Below the pieces are notes generated by a model. That model was not told the DNA's origin and made no database searches. It saw only the letters and a list, made by a program, of their open reading frames with translations. From assembly GCA_009760855.2 (NCBI GenBank), contig WPIO01000006.1, positions 10,143,501-10,207,500 on the forward strand: DNA of 64,000 bases. The letters are read 5' to 3'. Positions within the stretch are counted from its first letter, which is position 1; every line of letters begins with the position of its first letter. The position numbers were made by a program, and so were the translations under genes. Positions 10,286-20,040 of this stretch are shown here, one piece after another. Source of the DNA: Cristatella mucedo (lineage: Eukaryota; Bryozoa; Phylactolaemata; Cristatellidae).

Positions 10286-10765
10286 TTAAACTGCGCTTGG
10301 ATCAGGTTGTGCTAGTGCTGCCTCAGCCGCTTTTTGTCTTGCACTTTTATTATCACTGGTACTTGGTAGAACTGCATGACACTCATCTTTAACAATGCCA
10401 GAGATATCAGGTTTAATTCCAGATACTCCAGAGATGACTGCAGAGATTGTTGGAAGTTGTGGTGCAATCCAAGTCGTATAATCGGAAATTTCACTAGGGT
10501 CATCGAGGAGGGCATCCACTTTAGATCTAACTCTTGACTCAAGTCCTGATAGAACTTTAGTTTGACAAGCACTAATAATTCTTTGTGCTTCAATATCTGC
10601 TTCATCGAGATAGAATTTCCTAACAGATGTGTCTGTCATAAGTGAAACATCAGAACTGAGTTGTTGTTCATCACATACTGTCATTCTTGACCTAACAAGA
10701 TAATCAACGTAAGATTTAAGTGCTACTGCAGAAGTTGCTAGCATTGGGTAGGTAACTGCTTCCAT
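10286..10765 (-). CDS. Uncharacterised viral protein, intact 159 residues
   Basis: The frame is undamaged from an ATG (10763-10765) that directly follows a TATATAGGAA motif to TAA. It begins MEAVTYPMLATSAVALKSYV and is predominantly helical and acidic, with helical segments around residues 12-30, 50-90 and 140-155; a Gly/Ser/Ile-rich segment (ISAVISGVSGIKPDISGI) lies in between. The C-terminus is Ala-rich (RQKAAEAALAQPDPSAV). There is no signal peptide or membrane segment, and one Cys lies in each third. No family is recognised. It is one of few unbroken genes here, which may simply reflect its short length. Confidence 0.6.
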   Translation of the reverse strand: MEAVTYPMLATSAVALKSYVDYLVRSRMTVCDEQQLSSDVSLMTDTSVRKFYLDEADIEAQRIISACQTKVLSGLESRVRSKVDALLDDPSEISDYTTWIAPQLPTISAVISGVSGIKPDISGIVKDECHAVLPSTSDNKSARQKAAEAALAQPDPSAV

Positions 10766-10776
10766 TTCCTATATAA
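10763..10776 (-). promoter_or_regulatory. TTATATAGGAAATG start-site motif
   Basis: The minus strand reads TTATATAGGAAATG, one base different from the motif before its left-hand neighbour, and ends in the start codon. Confidence 0.55.
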
Positions 10777-10819
10777 TAACAAGCAAAAATTACGTGCACG
10801 CACAAATTAAAAAGAAAAA

Positions 10820-11059
10820 TCAAATAAATTTTAACTTATTATAAATACTAGTATCAATAGAACCTATCATACTTTTATACTCATCTATTGTATCCTAAAG
10901 ATCCCAAACTTTAATTAAATCTGCAATAACTGAATCAGGCAACTTAGCAATATAAGAATATAGATTCTTATCATTATATTTAACTCTAAATTTTGTACAG
11001 GAAACGTTATATGCAATAATCTTAACACTTTCATAACAGAGGATTTTTGCTATATCCAT
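10820..11059 (-). pseudogene. Small viral protein, paralogue of its neighbour, one internal stop
   Basis: This starts with MDIAKILCYESVKI immediately downstream of TATATATAGAAA. After 54 codons it is interrupted by TAG (10895-10897), then remains coding-like (DTIDEYKSMIGSIDTSIYNK) to TGA at 10820-10822. The N-terminus resembles that of the neighbouring gene (DVSRILSCEQS), so the two look like an old tandem duplication. The encoded 79-residue product is unknown. Confidence 0.5.
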
Positions 11060-11070
11060 TTTCTATATAT
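11057..11070 (-). promoter_or_regulatory. ATATATAGAAAATG start-site motif
   Basis: The minus strand reads ATATATAGAAAATG; the ATG is that of the gene ending at 10820. It is among the best matches to the shared motif. Confidence 0.55.
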
Positions 11071-11097
11071 AACTTATAAAATGTATTCAATATAAAA

Positions 11098-11373
11098 TTA
11101 ATTAATTTGAACTCCTGGTTTTGTTTTTGGAGTTTTTGACTTCTTGTTTGCCTCTATAAGCATCTCATTTATCTTACTACGACTTTCCATTAGTTTATCA
11201 CATGTATCACATATATCTATAAGAATACTAATATATGAATTATCAATATCTAGAATGAATTTATCAAGTGAATGTGTAACTATTCGTTGATCTTCTCCTG
11301 TAAGTTTTTGAAGACAGATTTTAACTGACATTTCTCTAGATTGTTCACAACTTAAAATTCTTGAGACATCTAT
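11098..11373 (-). pseudogene. Small viral protein whose start codon appears mutated to ATA
   Basis: The frame is open from 11373 to TAA at 11098. The codon in the start position after TGTATAGAAA is ATA (11371-11373) instead of ATG, while the following residues DVSRILSC parallel DIAKILCY of the neighbour that does start with ATG. The first available in-frame ATG is at 11331, which would remove 14 residues. The product is helical with a lysine-rich tail (ANKKSKTPKTKPG). I infer loss of the original start by a G-to-A change; function unknown. Confidence 0.5.
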
Positions 11374-11410
11374 TTTCTATACATGAAAATAAAATTTTAT
11401 TTAATTGAAA

Positions 11411-11714
11411 TTAAATCTCTTCACCTTCAGAGCTATCTACCAATCCTTCAAGGAATTCTTCATATGATTTAACTTCATCTTCAGTGAGATTTTCGTATTG
11501 TTTACCAAACAGAAGTTCTTCTAGATTTACCTCTTCATCTAATTCACTATCCATGTAAGATGAAGCTTCAGACTCGTAAGACTCAGATTCCTCTTCTGTT
11601 TCCATTGTTGGATCGTAATCAGGATCGTCAATTGAATCTTCTGAATACTCTGATTCACTATCAGAACTGGTTATATACATATATATCTGAAACTTGGAAA
11701 TCTTTGGGATCCAT
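11411..11714 (-). pseudogene. Highly acidic small viral protein, frame change near the start
   Basis: About 89 residues are open from 11680, with more than a third Glu or Asp (SDSESEYSEDSIDDPDYD near the start, then several SYESE and DEEVNLEEL stretches). An ATG at 11712-11714 preceded by TTATAGG fits the motif used by neighbouring genes but is in another frame; the two frames would meet in the ATATAT run at 11684-11690. Such acidic proteins can be nucleic-acid mimics, histone-like chaperones or transactivators; nothing here decides between them. Confidence 0.45.
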
Positions 11715-11738
11715 CCTATAATAGTAAAGATATTTTTG

Positions 11739-11891
11739 TTAATATATATTTAATTTCTCCATTGACTCGTATATTTCGATCTCTTCCTTTATAGAAACTA
11801 GCTTTTTATCATCTTCCTTTTTCTTTTTATCTGAAAATCTAACTTTCTTTACTGGTATTGTTTTAGTATTTTCAATCTTCCTTTTTGGCAT
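11739..11891 (-). CDS. Small basic viral protein with PP1-docking-like KVRF motif, intact 50 residues
   Basis: This short intact frame starts at ATG 11889-11891 after AGTATAG and ends at TAA 11739-11741. Nearly half of the residues are Lys, Glu or Asp. At about residues 19-24 is KKVRFS, which fits the RVxF docking motif for protein phosphatase 1 and closely resembles the docking sequence of GADD34-type eIF2-alpha phosphatase subunits. The remainder is a charged helix. Similarity to a five-residue motif is weak evidence, and lysine-rich nuclear localisation or DNA binding is an equally good reading. It lies between the acidic gene and the polymerase in the same cassette. Confidence 0.5.
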   Translation of the reverse strand: MPKRKIENTKTIPVKKVRFSDKKKKEDDKKLVSIKEEIEIYESMEKLNIY

Positions 11892-11917
11892 CTATACTAA
11901 TATTACAAGTTTTATAA

Positions 11918-14900
11918 TTACCTGGATTTGTTGTTGTTGTTTAATGCTTCTGCAATCGTGTAATGACCGTATGCATAACTACAGCAACCACAGTCTAACC
12001 AGTAATGTTTTGATTCGAATGCTGACAGTGCTCTTTTCTTAAGTTTCTTTGTAAGAATATTATGTTTACTTTGTGTCATACGATAGAAATCTCTATCTAG
12101 AGTTTCATCAAAAGCAACAGTACTATCATTCTTGATATAAATATCATTCGCAGTAGATAGACATTGGCTGTATTCATTATGAGTTATCTTTGAATTCTTA
12201 ATTACATCTTTTGGAACACCTTTTGCTTTTATAATTGGTTTAGTAGAAGCAGTGGAATATAGTTTTGGTCTTAAAGTAATGAATTCATCAATCTTTGCTC
12301 CATCCATTTCATCTTTAAATTTACCAAACTCGTCTTTATGAAACCAATCTTTAATATCGAACATCTCTTTCTCAAAGTTTTCACTTTTAATATCAACAAC
12401 TAATGAATCAGTATCGGTGTATAATAAACTTAATCTATCATTAAGCTTAGCTTTCAATGTGTCATAGTAAAATCTTTGCACGTGTAATTTTGATAAATCA
12501 AGAATTGCAACACCTATAAACATTGGTTTGCTTAGAAGTGCAGTTTTCTTAGACTGTTCAAAACCAACTAGAGCTGTATCAAAGCATCTAATTTCTTTAA
12601 GTCTAGGATCTCTCATTAATTTATGGTACAATGAATCATTCTTATCTGTTCCAGTATTTACTAATCTAACACTTGTTCTGTTTTCTAAATTTTCACACGT
12701 CTTTCCAAATATTTGACAGATAAAACCTTTAAATAGATTTCTTTTGAAACTATCACCTTTACGTTCAAATTCAATCATTTTAGCTGCACATATATCAATA
12801 AATGGTTTTGCCCAAGGTTTTTGATTAAACTTATATACTTTATGTATTTTAGTTGGTATCAATCCCTTACTAACAACAAATTAAAAGTATCTATAATGTG
12901 TTAGATAATTAGCTTTATTATTAAAATTACAAATCAACTTTGGAACAGTACTTAGTCCTGATGAAAACATTTGTTGGTATCTTGAAAACTCAGAATTATC
13001 AACAACCCTACTTTCAGGACCAAGAGGATAATCATTATGCAAATCATGTAGTTCCTTTGGATACTCTAAATCACATAAGACAAATATTCCTGTTTTAACA
13101 TCTTCAGGTAATTTCATTATTTTTTCAAGTGGCCAGTTACTTAAATCATCTTCAATAGGTTCTGTAATAGGTAAACACCACATCATAACTGTTGGGTATA
13201 AACTTGTTGCATCCCAGTACATAATATGATTAGTACTACTAGCCTTACAAAGCCTTTTACTGACTTGACAGACTCAACCTCCTATTGATTCCTTAAACTT
13301 TTGATATAGTTGTAAGTCTCCTTCTTGTTTACCTAATAGTTTTATAGTGCATTGTGTGTAAAACAAAGTACAAGACCATGTGTATTGTGGTGCTGATAGA
13401 TAATGAGCAGGATCCAACTTAAACAATTCAATACAACTGTTTCTGTATGCTTCATAGCAATCAGCGAGAAGAGTGACATCTGCACATAGATAAATATCAT
13501 GATAATCAATTAAATCTTTCATGTTAAAAAGTTAAAATACATTTATTGTGTGTTCATATTCTTCAGCAGTAATACCTTTATCAAAAGTAAGTTTACTATT
13601 GAATGCTTTAATATTTGGACTCTTAGTCTCATTGAATTTATCAAAAGAGTCCATGTACTCATAAGGATAAATACCTTTTCTATATATTACATCTTAAAGA
13701 ACCTTAACATCAATATTTGGATATAATCCTCTAAAGACATCAATTGTAACATCAAAGTTTGAATTTGCTTTCTTTAATGAAGTAACAATATCACTTAAAC
13801 CACCAATCATAAAATTAATAGAATCTTTGAACTCAAAATTATCAAATGACATTGACATATAATTGTCCATATTATGTGCAACAGGCTTACAATTAAGCCC
13901 AAATACTGACATTTCTTTTACGATCAAATGTGAGTCATAACCTTTCAAATTGTGAATAAAGATAAGAGGTTTCCAGCTAGCTTTTCTTAAATCTAACAAA
14001 TGAATTGCAAAACTTATGTGCTGCTCCTCTAAATATACCAGTGAAATGACAGTGATCTCTTGATTTTAAATTTATCTTTTCCTTAACATCAAATTCACCA
14101 TTACATATCCAACATTTTGTAGCATCATTAAACTGTTTACGAATGTCAGAATCAAAAATAATAGGTACTTCAGTGTGATCTTGTAACTTATTTTTCAACT
14201 CACCTGAAACATTCATTATAAATTCTAAAAGCAACTCAACACAATCATTGCCTCTATTTAAAAATATACAAGGTCTTCTTCCTTTTATATTATTATCTAT
14301 TAATACTTTTCTATTAATATCAAGAATAATTGCTCACGAACCACATGGAACTTGTAGCATATTTGTAAATGTGTCACTACATTTCCCTGTTGTTAACTTA
14401 CTATTACAGTAATTTGGATTTATATTATTAGATACCATACTTTCATAGCAAACAACACATGTTTTAACATTCAAACTCTCAAAATCTGCATAACAAACAT
14501 ATGGAGCTTTGATTAATTTTGCATGATCACTAAAATTCAAAAGTGTAGTATCTTTTGTTCTTCCTGTTTTCTTATTTTCAATAATTCCAGGCATTTTTAA
14601 TTTAGAATAACTAGAGTTAAGACCTTTGCATAAAACTAAATGATTCTGAAAATCTTCCTCTGAAAATAATTTATCCATACACCTAGGACAATAAAACATT
14701 GATCCACCTTTATTAGCTGTTCTAAAAAGACCACTAAAAAATGTTATCAGTGCATAATGACTTTTTTCAGATTTAGTTATCAATAAAAGATTAATATGTC
14801 TATCTGGAATCTCGAATTTTCTTGATACAATTTTTAAAGGATAAACATCTGATTTGTCATTATATTCATAAACATTTATACTAACATTAAATAGTTTACC

Positions 14901-15651
14901 TAGTTTTTTAATATCAATTACTTTGAGAGGCCATTCAAGTTGAGATAACGGTTCATTTAGTTCTTGATAATTAGTTCTTAATATATTAATCAAATCAATG
15001 TATCTCTCTGGATGCACATTTACAGGATTTAAGAATCTCAATATACACCATAAAGCACAATATTAATCTTCATTCTTTATATTAATACAACAACGCTTCT
15101 TTGATAAACCAGTTGGTAATGGTAAATCAGATGAGCCAGCTCTAATAATATATTCTGTAACATTAATCTCAAGACGTTTTACACCAATTAGCCTCCAGCC
15201 AGAACCAGGGTTTTTGTCAATAATTTTATCTATTGATTCTTTTCCAGATTTCAATTGGTCTTTAATAACACTAGTATAATCAGATCTTTTAACAACTGCA
15301 ACTAATGTAGAACTAGTTACAACACTATGACTATGTGTGTCAGTTTGATCATGATATGAATGAACTGATATCTTTGTTTGTAATTTAAATGAAGAGAATC
15401 TAGTTATTACTTTTTTAATACATTATTATAACTTGGTATTATACTATTAAAGAAATCATCAATTTCTGTTGCAGAATAGCCTCTTCTTTAAGAACATATT
15501 TCTCGTGTCTACCACTTGCCCCAGTAGATTCTAATCTAAACTTGTGAATCCTTGAAGCAATACTTTCACTTGGTGTTATGTCATAGATATTCATTAGTCT
15601 TCTTGACTCGGTGTGAAACGAGTATCCCTTTTGAGGAATTTTGCGATACAT
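11918..15651 (-). pseudogene. Protein-primed family B DNA polymerase (DNA_pol_B_2 type), interrupted
   Basis: About 1,240 codons, the usual size for Polinton-type polymerases. In order: an N-terminal region; a C2HC finger (YCPRCMDKLFSEEDFQNHLV then LC, about 14,630-14,690); exonuclease motif I (CYADFES, about 14,490); an RDHCHFTGIFRGAAHKFCN block (about 14,020-14,060); exonuclease motif II (HNLKGYDSH, about 13,940); RKGIYPYEYMDS (about 13,660); polymerase motif A (MYWDATSLYPT, 13,190-13,222); motif B (FKGFICQIFGKT, about 12,700); and motif C (YTDTDSLV, about 12,405-12,424). In-frame stops lie at 15063 (TAA), 14334 (TGA), 13694 (TAA), 13532 (TAA), 13274 (TGA) and 12881 (TAA). Frame changes occur near 13,990 and twice near 15,440. 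Such enzymes copy linear viral genomes from a terminal protein. This copy cannot make full-length enzyme as written. Confidence 0.85.
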
Positions 15652-15660
15652 CTATATAAA
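15649..15660 (-). promoter_or_regulatory. TTTATATAGATG start-site motif of the polymerase gene
   Basis: The minus strand reads TTTATATAGATG, with the core TATATAG directly abutting the start codon and no spacer. This supports the choice of 15651 as the polymerase start. Confidence 0.5.
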
Positions 15661-15700
15661 GAAAAGAAAAATTTTTTAATTGAAAAAATAAATAAGACAA

Positions 15701-16019
15701 AAAATTTAATGTTGGAGGAAAAGTAAATAATTTGGACGATTTTACTTTCAAGACTTCGAAATGCGGACGATAGTGAGCATGAGGAGGATTGAAAGGGGAA
15801 TTGTCCTAATAAGTGACTTTTCTTACAACAAAGCTTGCACTTCCAACAGACGAAGTCGGATTGGCAGCCCGGCCGCTACGATCTATAGGATGTAACAGAC
15901 GAATGAAGTGTCTTTTAGATAAGGCCACGAGAGTGTTTAAAGGGTGAGCTTTTGTAATTCATGCTACCTTTACAGCATACGTAAAGTGCCTAGAAAGAGA
16001 TTTAATTCACTGAGTGTGC
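15701..16019. other. Right junction of the viral island, no gene
   Basis: AT-rich sequence gives way to mixed composition at about 15.7-15.75 kb. I compared the 150 bases outside each edge in inverted orientation and saw no terminal repeat. Confidence 0.4.
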
Positions 16020-16830
16020 TATACAGATGCATTATTATTATTGTCATTATTCCATCCAGTTTTCTCCCAGAAAAACATACTAATAGAAATAGATTTGTAT
16101 AGCAGCCTCAGAGGATTAATTATCACTTTTTGGGCACTTTACATATGCTGTAAGGGAAGCATGCCAATATGTTAAATGGTAAAATGCATAGTGTCAGCAT
16201 GCATTTGCACACAGGGCGTTTTAGCTTCTTTTTAAATGCCGTCAAGTCAGGGGATGTTGTGATGCTGGTCTGGAGTGACTTCCTGGTTTAGGGAGCATAC
16301 GAACTAAGGGTACAGTTTCCAAAGGGCTTGAGGTTGGTTAGATGCACAGCTAAACGGCTTGAGTCAGACGGGGTAGGTACTTTGCCTGGCTTAATCTATC
16401 TAATAAGTGGGCTGAAGCGTGAAATGGAGGGCTCTTAATGTGCGTGACATACATAACCGTGCAGTCGATGCTCTGTTTGATGAGGAGCCAGTGCAGGTCG
16501 GTGAGAAGTGGTGTAAAGTGGCAACAGCAATGCTCACAACTGGCAAGCCTAGTTGCAGAATTCTGCATTAACTATAAGTGCCTAATTGCACATGCCGGAA
16601 GATCTGTAAGTAGTGACTTGGAAGTCGAGATGGAATTTTGCGAATGTATGGACCAACTTAGATGTAGTATGCCTGTCTAAGCAGGCCCAAATTTCTGCAA
16701 GGTTAATTAGCTAAAAGTAGGCCAACTTGACTGGGAATCTGATGTAGCTGTCTAGTGAAAGGTCACTTTGGAACGGGACTCCTACAATTGGTGCAGATAG
16801 TCCAAGAGATATGCCGTTCAACCAATTTTG
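16020..16830 (-). mobile_element. CR1/L2-like LINE, 3' fragment
   Basis: The fragment begins with the family tail (AAGTGCCTAGAAAGAGATTT followed by an ATT run). On the minus strand it then encodes a decayed reverse-transcriptase C-terminus (QNSATRLASCEHCCCHFTPL), matching the longer copy at 20.4-22.1 kb. Confidence 0.7.
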
Positions 16831-17439
16831 AGAGGTAGTCATGTGTGAATTCCCTTTAGTCGTCTTGAAACCACTGCTGTCCGCTTAGGTTTGAAGAGCA
16901 TGCCGTTCATAGAATAGTCGCAAGCAATCTGCTCTGTTGTCGCTTCATAATACGGTAAGTCTGGTAGCTTGTCACGAATCGCAGGCATAGTATCCTTTTC
17001 TTAAAAACTACATGCTTCATATGTTAGTCCTCTGCATAATTGAAATTATACTTTGCTTTAGCCCACAGTATCGCTCAGATATTTCGCACATGTATTGGCC
17101 ACCAAGTGGATCGAAGTAAGCATCAGTTATCATTTAGCACTTCCCCTTAGTTATTGTTACCATATGAAGAACCACAACTCGAGAGTAAAAACAGCCACTT
17201 TCGGTGATGATTAGTGAGATATAAGAGTTACGTAGTGTTAAAGGGGAACTGTCGTATATGGTCGAGGGGTCGGGAGTTATGCTTCCACCCCTATAGGATG
17301 TATCTCCCCGACTGCACATTCATTGATATTTCTCAAATTATAATGGAATGATCAGCATGCAAGTTGGCACGTTCTCCGAAGGTTTTGACGTTCGTATGTT
17401 GTTTATATATAAGATTCGAGTCAGAATAGTAGGATTTAC

Positions 17440-17790
17440 GATTATTTGCCTGGTTGGGTAGTAGTTTTGATAGATAGGCTGGAGCCAGAGAATGAATTGA
17501 CCTACAAGTAAGTGACTGGACCTTGAAGTCGATACGATGCTTGATTGGGAGACAGTGCAGGTCGGCGAGAAGCTGTGTGATGTGTCAACAGCGAAGCTCA
17601 AGAAAGACAAGTCTAGCTGCAGAGTTGTGTACCCACTGTAAGCGCCTGATTGCACACACCGGATGACCAGCAAGATGTGAGTTACAAAAGTCGAAATGCA
17701 TGGATCAATTTAGATGTAGTATTCCTGTCTAAGCCAGCCCATATTTTAGCAACGTTATGCAGCTAAAATAAGCACGCTGAAAATTAATCA
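17440..17790 (-). mobile_element. CR1/L2-like LINE fragment
   Basis: On the minus strand a decayed frame contains LHCLPIKHRIDFKVQSLTCR and SIHSLAPAYLSK, the C-terminal region of the same LINE family. Neither ends nor a target-site duplication were recognised. Confidence 0.6.
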
Positions 17791-17799
17791 TTTAAACTG

Positions 17800-19170
17800 A
17801 TTAATGGTAGCAACGTTAGCAATGTCAGCACGAGGATGCAGCAAGGACCGAGGAGATTCTGAGGAACAAGCCTGCTCGAGGCTTGGTTCTAAATGTCAAA
17901 TTAACGATACATGTCGTAGTAATTTCAGTCAGAAGAGATATCCGGGCTATTGTGGCATAGAAATTGCAGCCAAGGTTTCCAAAGGATTTGAGGTATGCAT
18001 TAGGCACACCTAATCTACCAAGGAGTCACACGAGGCAGTTGTACAAGGAGAGCCGGCCCTAACTTCATTGCACATGCCGGGTGATATATCTGAACGCCTG
18101 GATTATAAAAAACTATAGGACCAAAATTCCTCTGCTCTTCGAATAGCTATCTTAGGTATGATGCTATTCCGAAGTCGTTTCGTCAAACGACCAAGGGAAC
18201 AAAAGCTGGACGATATACCGAGTCCACTTTGCATCGCAATTATCCTTCGTACCGCCGGGATGGTCGCTGGCTCCGGCTCTAATGCCACCCTTGCCGAACA
18301 TGACGCGAGCGCCACGGCGCGAGCAGCGACTGCGCAGCCCAAGCGGCGATTTGTAGGTACCAAACTGCGACGCATTAATTATGCGACCACACTGTTTATT
18401 TATTCGCACAGCGTACCGCGATCGCGAAACCCTATAAGAAGAGACATCTTTTGAGTCAGGCTCCCTGGCTAACGCCGCCCCGTATCTGCTGTCGCATCGG
18501 TTGGCTTTTGGGCGACGACACAACACTATAACGCGTATTTCAATCAAGTTTTCCATGACCCTAATATCCTTAGTTAAATTAAATACTGGGCTATGCAGCT
18601 CGAGGATGATATCACTCAAAGGTCGATCCTAATCGTAATGCCTTTTGTCTTGGCTCAACGCGCACGTGTTGATTTTGATATCTTGTCCTTTATATTTTAG
18701 CATGGTAAATTGCATCGCGTCGTGTGAATTGCTATGCTCATCAATTTTGATGCAATTCGATTAAAGTAAATGTCGGGCAATGTAATTTGGCAGCAATGCT
18801 CGAAAAAATGTGACCTATGCACTTACAGGCAAGGATAGGCATCGGAAGTCATCGAAGCGCTGAAAATATTCCTACGATGCATTTGCACCTTATGTGCGTA
18901 ATGCCGACATGATGTCAGCAAGCCCTCTTTGGTCGGCTAATTGCTAAAAGCTGCCACGGTTTGGCCGAGGGCTATTTTGCTCGTCCTTAACGACGTATGG
19001 CTCGTTCAATGTGCTGGACTCGAGCTCTGTGGCATATGAAAAGCGCGCGGATATAGAGCAAGTTACTACAAGGTGCTATACAGAGGAATACTTAGTTTCA
19101 AAATCTAATCCCTATAATAATAAGTATGATTACGGTTAATAATAATAATACGAATAATAATAATAATAAG
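17800..19170. other. Intergenic DNA, nothing recognised
   Basis: Several CpG-rich short open frames on both strands in 18.1-18.6 kb show no family features. Simple (AAT)n-like sequence lies at 19,110-19,165. Confidence 0.35.
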
Positions 19171-19309
19171 TTACGATTAGTTCGTGTGCTCCCAAAGCCT
19201 GGAAATCCCTCCCGACTTGCTTCAAAACATCCCCTGACTTGACCACATTTAAAAAGAACTTAAAAACACCTATTTAGGACAGCATTTAGTGGGTCCCTCT
19301 GATTCGTCC

Positions 19310-19715
19310 TTCATGTGTTTATGCGTGCTGATACTGTGCATGCTGCCACTAACCACATTTGCATGCTGACCCTGTGCATGTCACCCCTAACCATGCTATT
19401 CATGTTGTTTATCAAGCATGATATTACTCACCATTCAATTGCATTTCCCTTTGTAGCAAATGTAAAGCATCTAGAAAGAGATTGAGTTCTCTGAGGGCGC
19501 TTTATCAAGTGCATTATTAGTATTATTATGCATTTGATATGCCGCTCAGAGAAATTAATCTCTTTCTAGGCACTTCAAATTTGATGCAAAGGAAGCACGA
19601 TCGAATGGTTATTGGTATCATGCTCGATAAACAACAAGAATTACATAGTGGTGACATGCACAGGGTCGGCATGCAACTTTGGTTAGTGGCAGCATGCATA
19701 AGCACATAAAGGACG
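19310..19715. repeat. Hairpin: two LINE 3' tails in inverted orientation
   Basis: The left arm (about 19,310-19,525) holds the LINE tail on the plus strand, ending GCGCTTTATCAAGTGCATTA. The right arm (about 19,528-19,715) holds the same tail on the minus strand, starting TGCATTTGATATGCCGCTCA. The arms pair over roughly 190 bases with a very short loop. Confidence 0.65.
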
Positions 19716-20040
19716 AATCACATGGATCTGCTAAAGGCTGTGATAAATAGATGTGTATTTAGTTTCTTTTTAAATGCGGACAAGTAAGGAGATGTCGTGA
19801 CGCAAGTTGGGAGTGACTTCCAAGCTTTGGGAGCATACGAACTAAAGGCACGGTCTCCAAATGATTTGAGATGTTTACGAGGTATGGGTAAACAGTTAGA
19901 TTCCTATAGGGAAAAGTCAGTAGATGGTCTTTTTCTACTGAAACAAAACCTGCAAAGTAAATTGGGTTTTGTGATGAATTCGAGATTAGGCAATATAAAC
20001 TAAACGGGTGCCGATTCGCTCGAAACTTCTGCACTTGGTC
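19716..20040 (-). mobile_element. CR1/L2-like LINE, continuation of the inverted copy
   Basis: This contains the family's 3' untranslated block (GGGAGCATACGAACTAAAGG on the plus strand) and the end of the coding region (FPYRNLTVYPYLVNISNHLE on the minus strand). It is truncated near 20,040. Confidence 0.55.

Larger units (their letters stand above)
3900..15700. mobile_element. Endogenous viral element with protein-primed family B DNA polymerase (Polinton/adintovirus/bidnavirus-related), degraded
   Basis: About 11.8 kb of AT-rich, intron-less, closely packed genes on both strands is embedded in GC-richer, intron-bearing host DNA. The coding content is viral: a DNA_pol_B_2-type polymerase, a phospholipase A2 protein with the parvovirus VP1 signature, an HNH-AP2 endonuclease and repeat-built fibre proteins. 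Genes share a TATATAGAAA-like motif just before the ATG. Reading frames contain many in-frame stops and several frame changes, so it is at least partly defunct. No terminal inverted repeat or target duplication was found at either edge, and no integrase, packaging ATPase, maturation protease or double-jelly-roll major capsid protein was recognised. The edges are placed by composition only. It could be a truncated Polinton-like virus or a member of an undescribed lineage. Confidence 0.85.

Noticed and set aside
3917-15651. Alternative genetic code in the viral element (TAA as Gln, TGA as Trp)
   Set aside because: Several in-frame TAA and TGA codons sit where Gln or Trp would be acceptable, and TAG is rare inside frames. 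But TAA ends intact genes cleanly (10286, 11098, 11411, 11739) and two convergent genes at one TTAA. TAG interrupts the gene at 10820-11059, and TGA ends that gene and the HNH gene. Decay explains the stops better.
3900-15700. Bacterial or phage contamination
   Set aside because: The fibre repeats resemble phage proteins, but the polymerase and phospholipase are of animal-virus type, gene starts lack ribosome-binding sites, and host-like DNA flanks both sides.
3820-15850. Terminal inverted repeats of the viral element
   Set aside because: By-eye comparison of about 150 bases at each composition edge in inverted orientation gave no convincing match.
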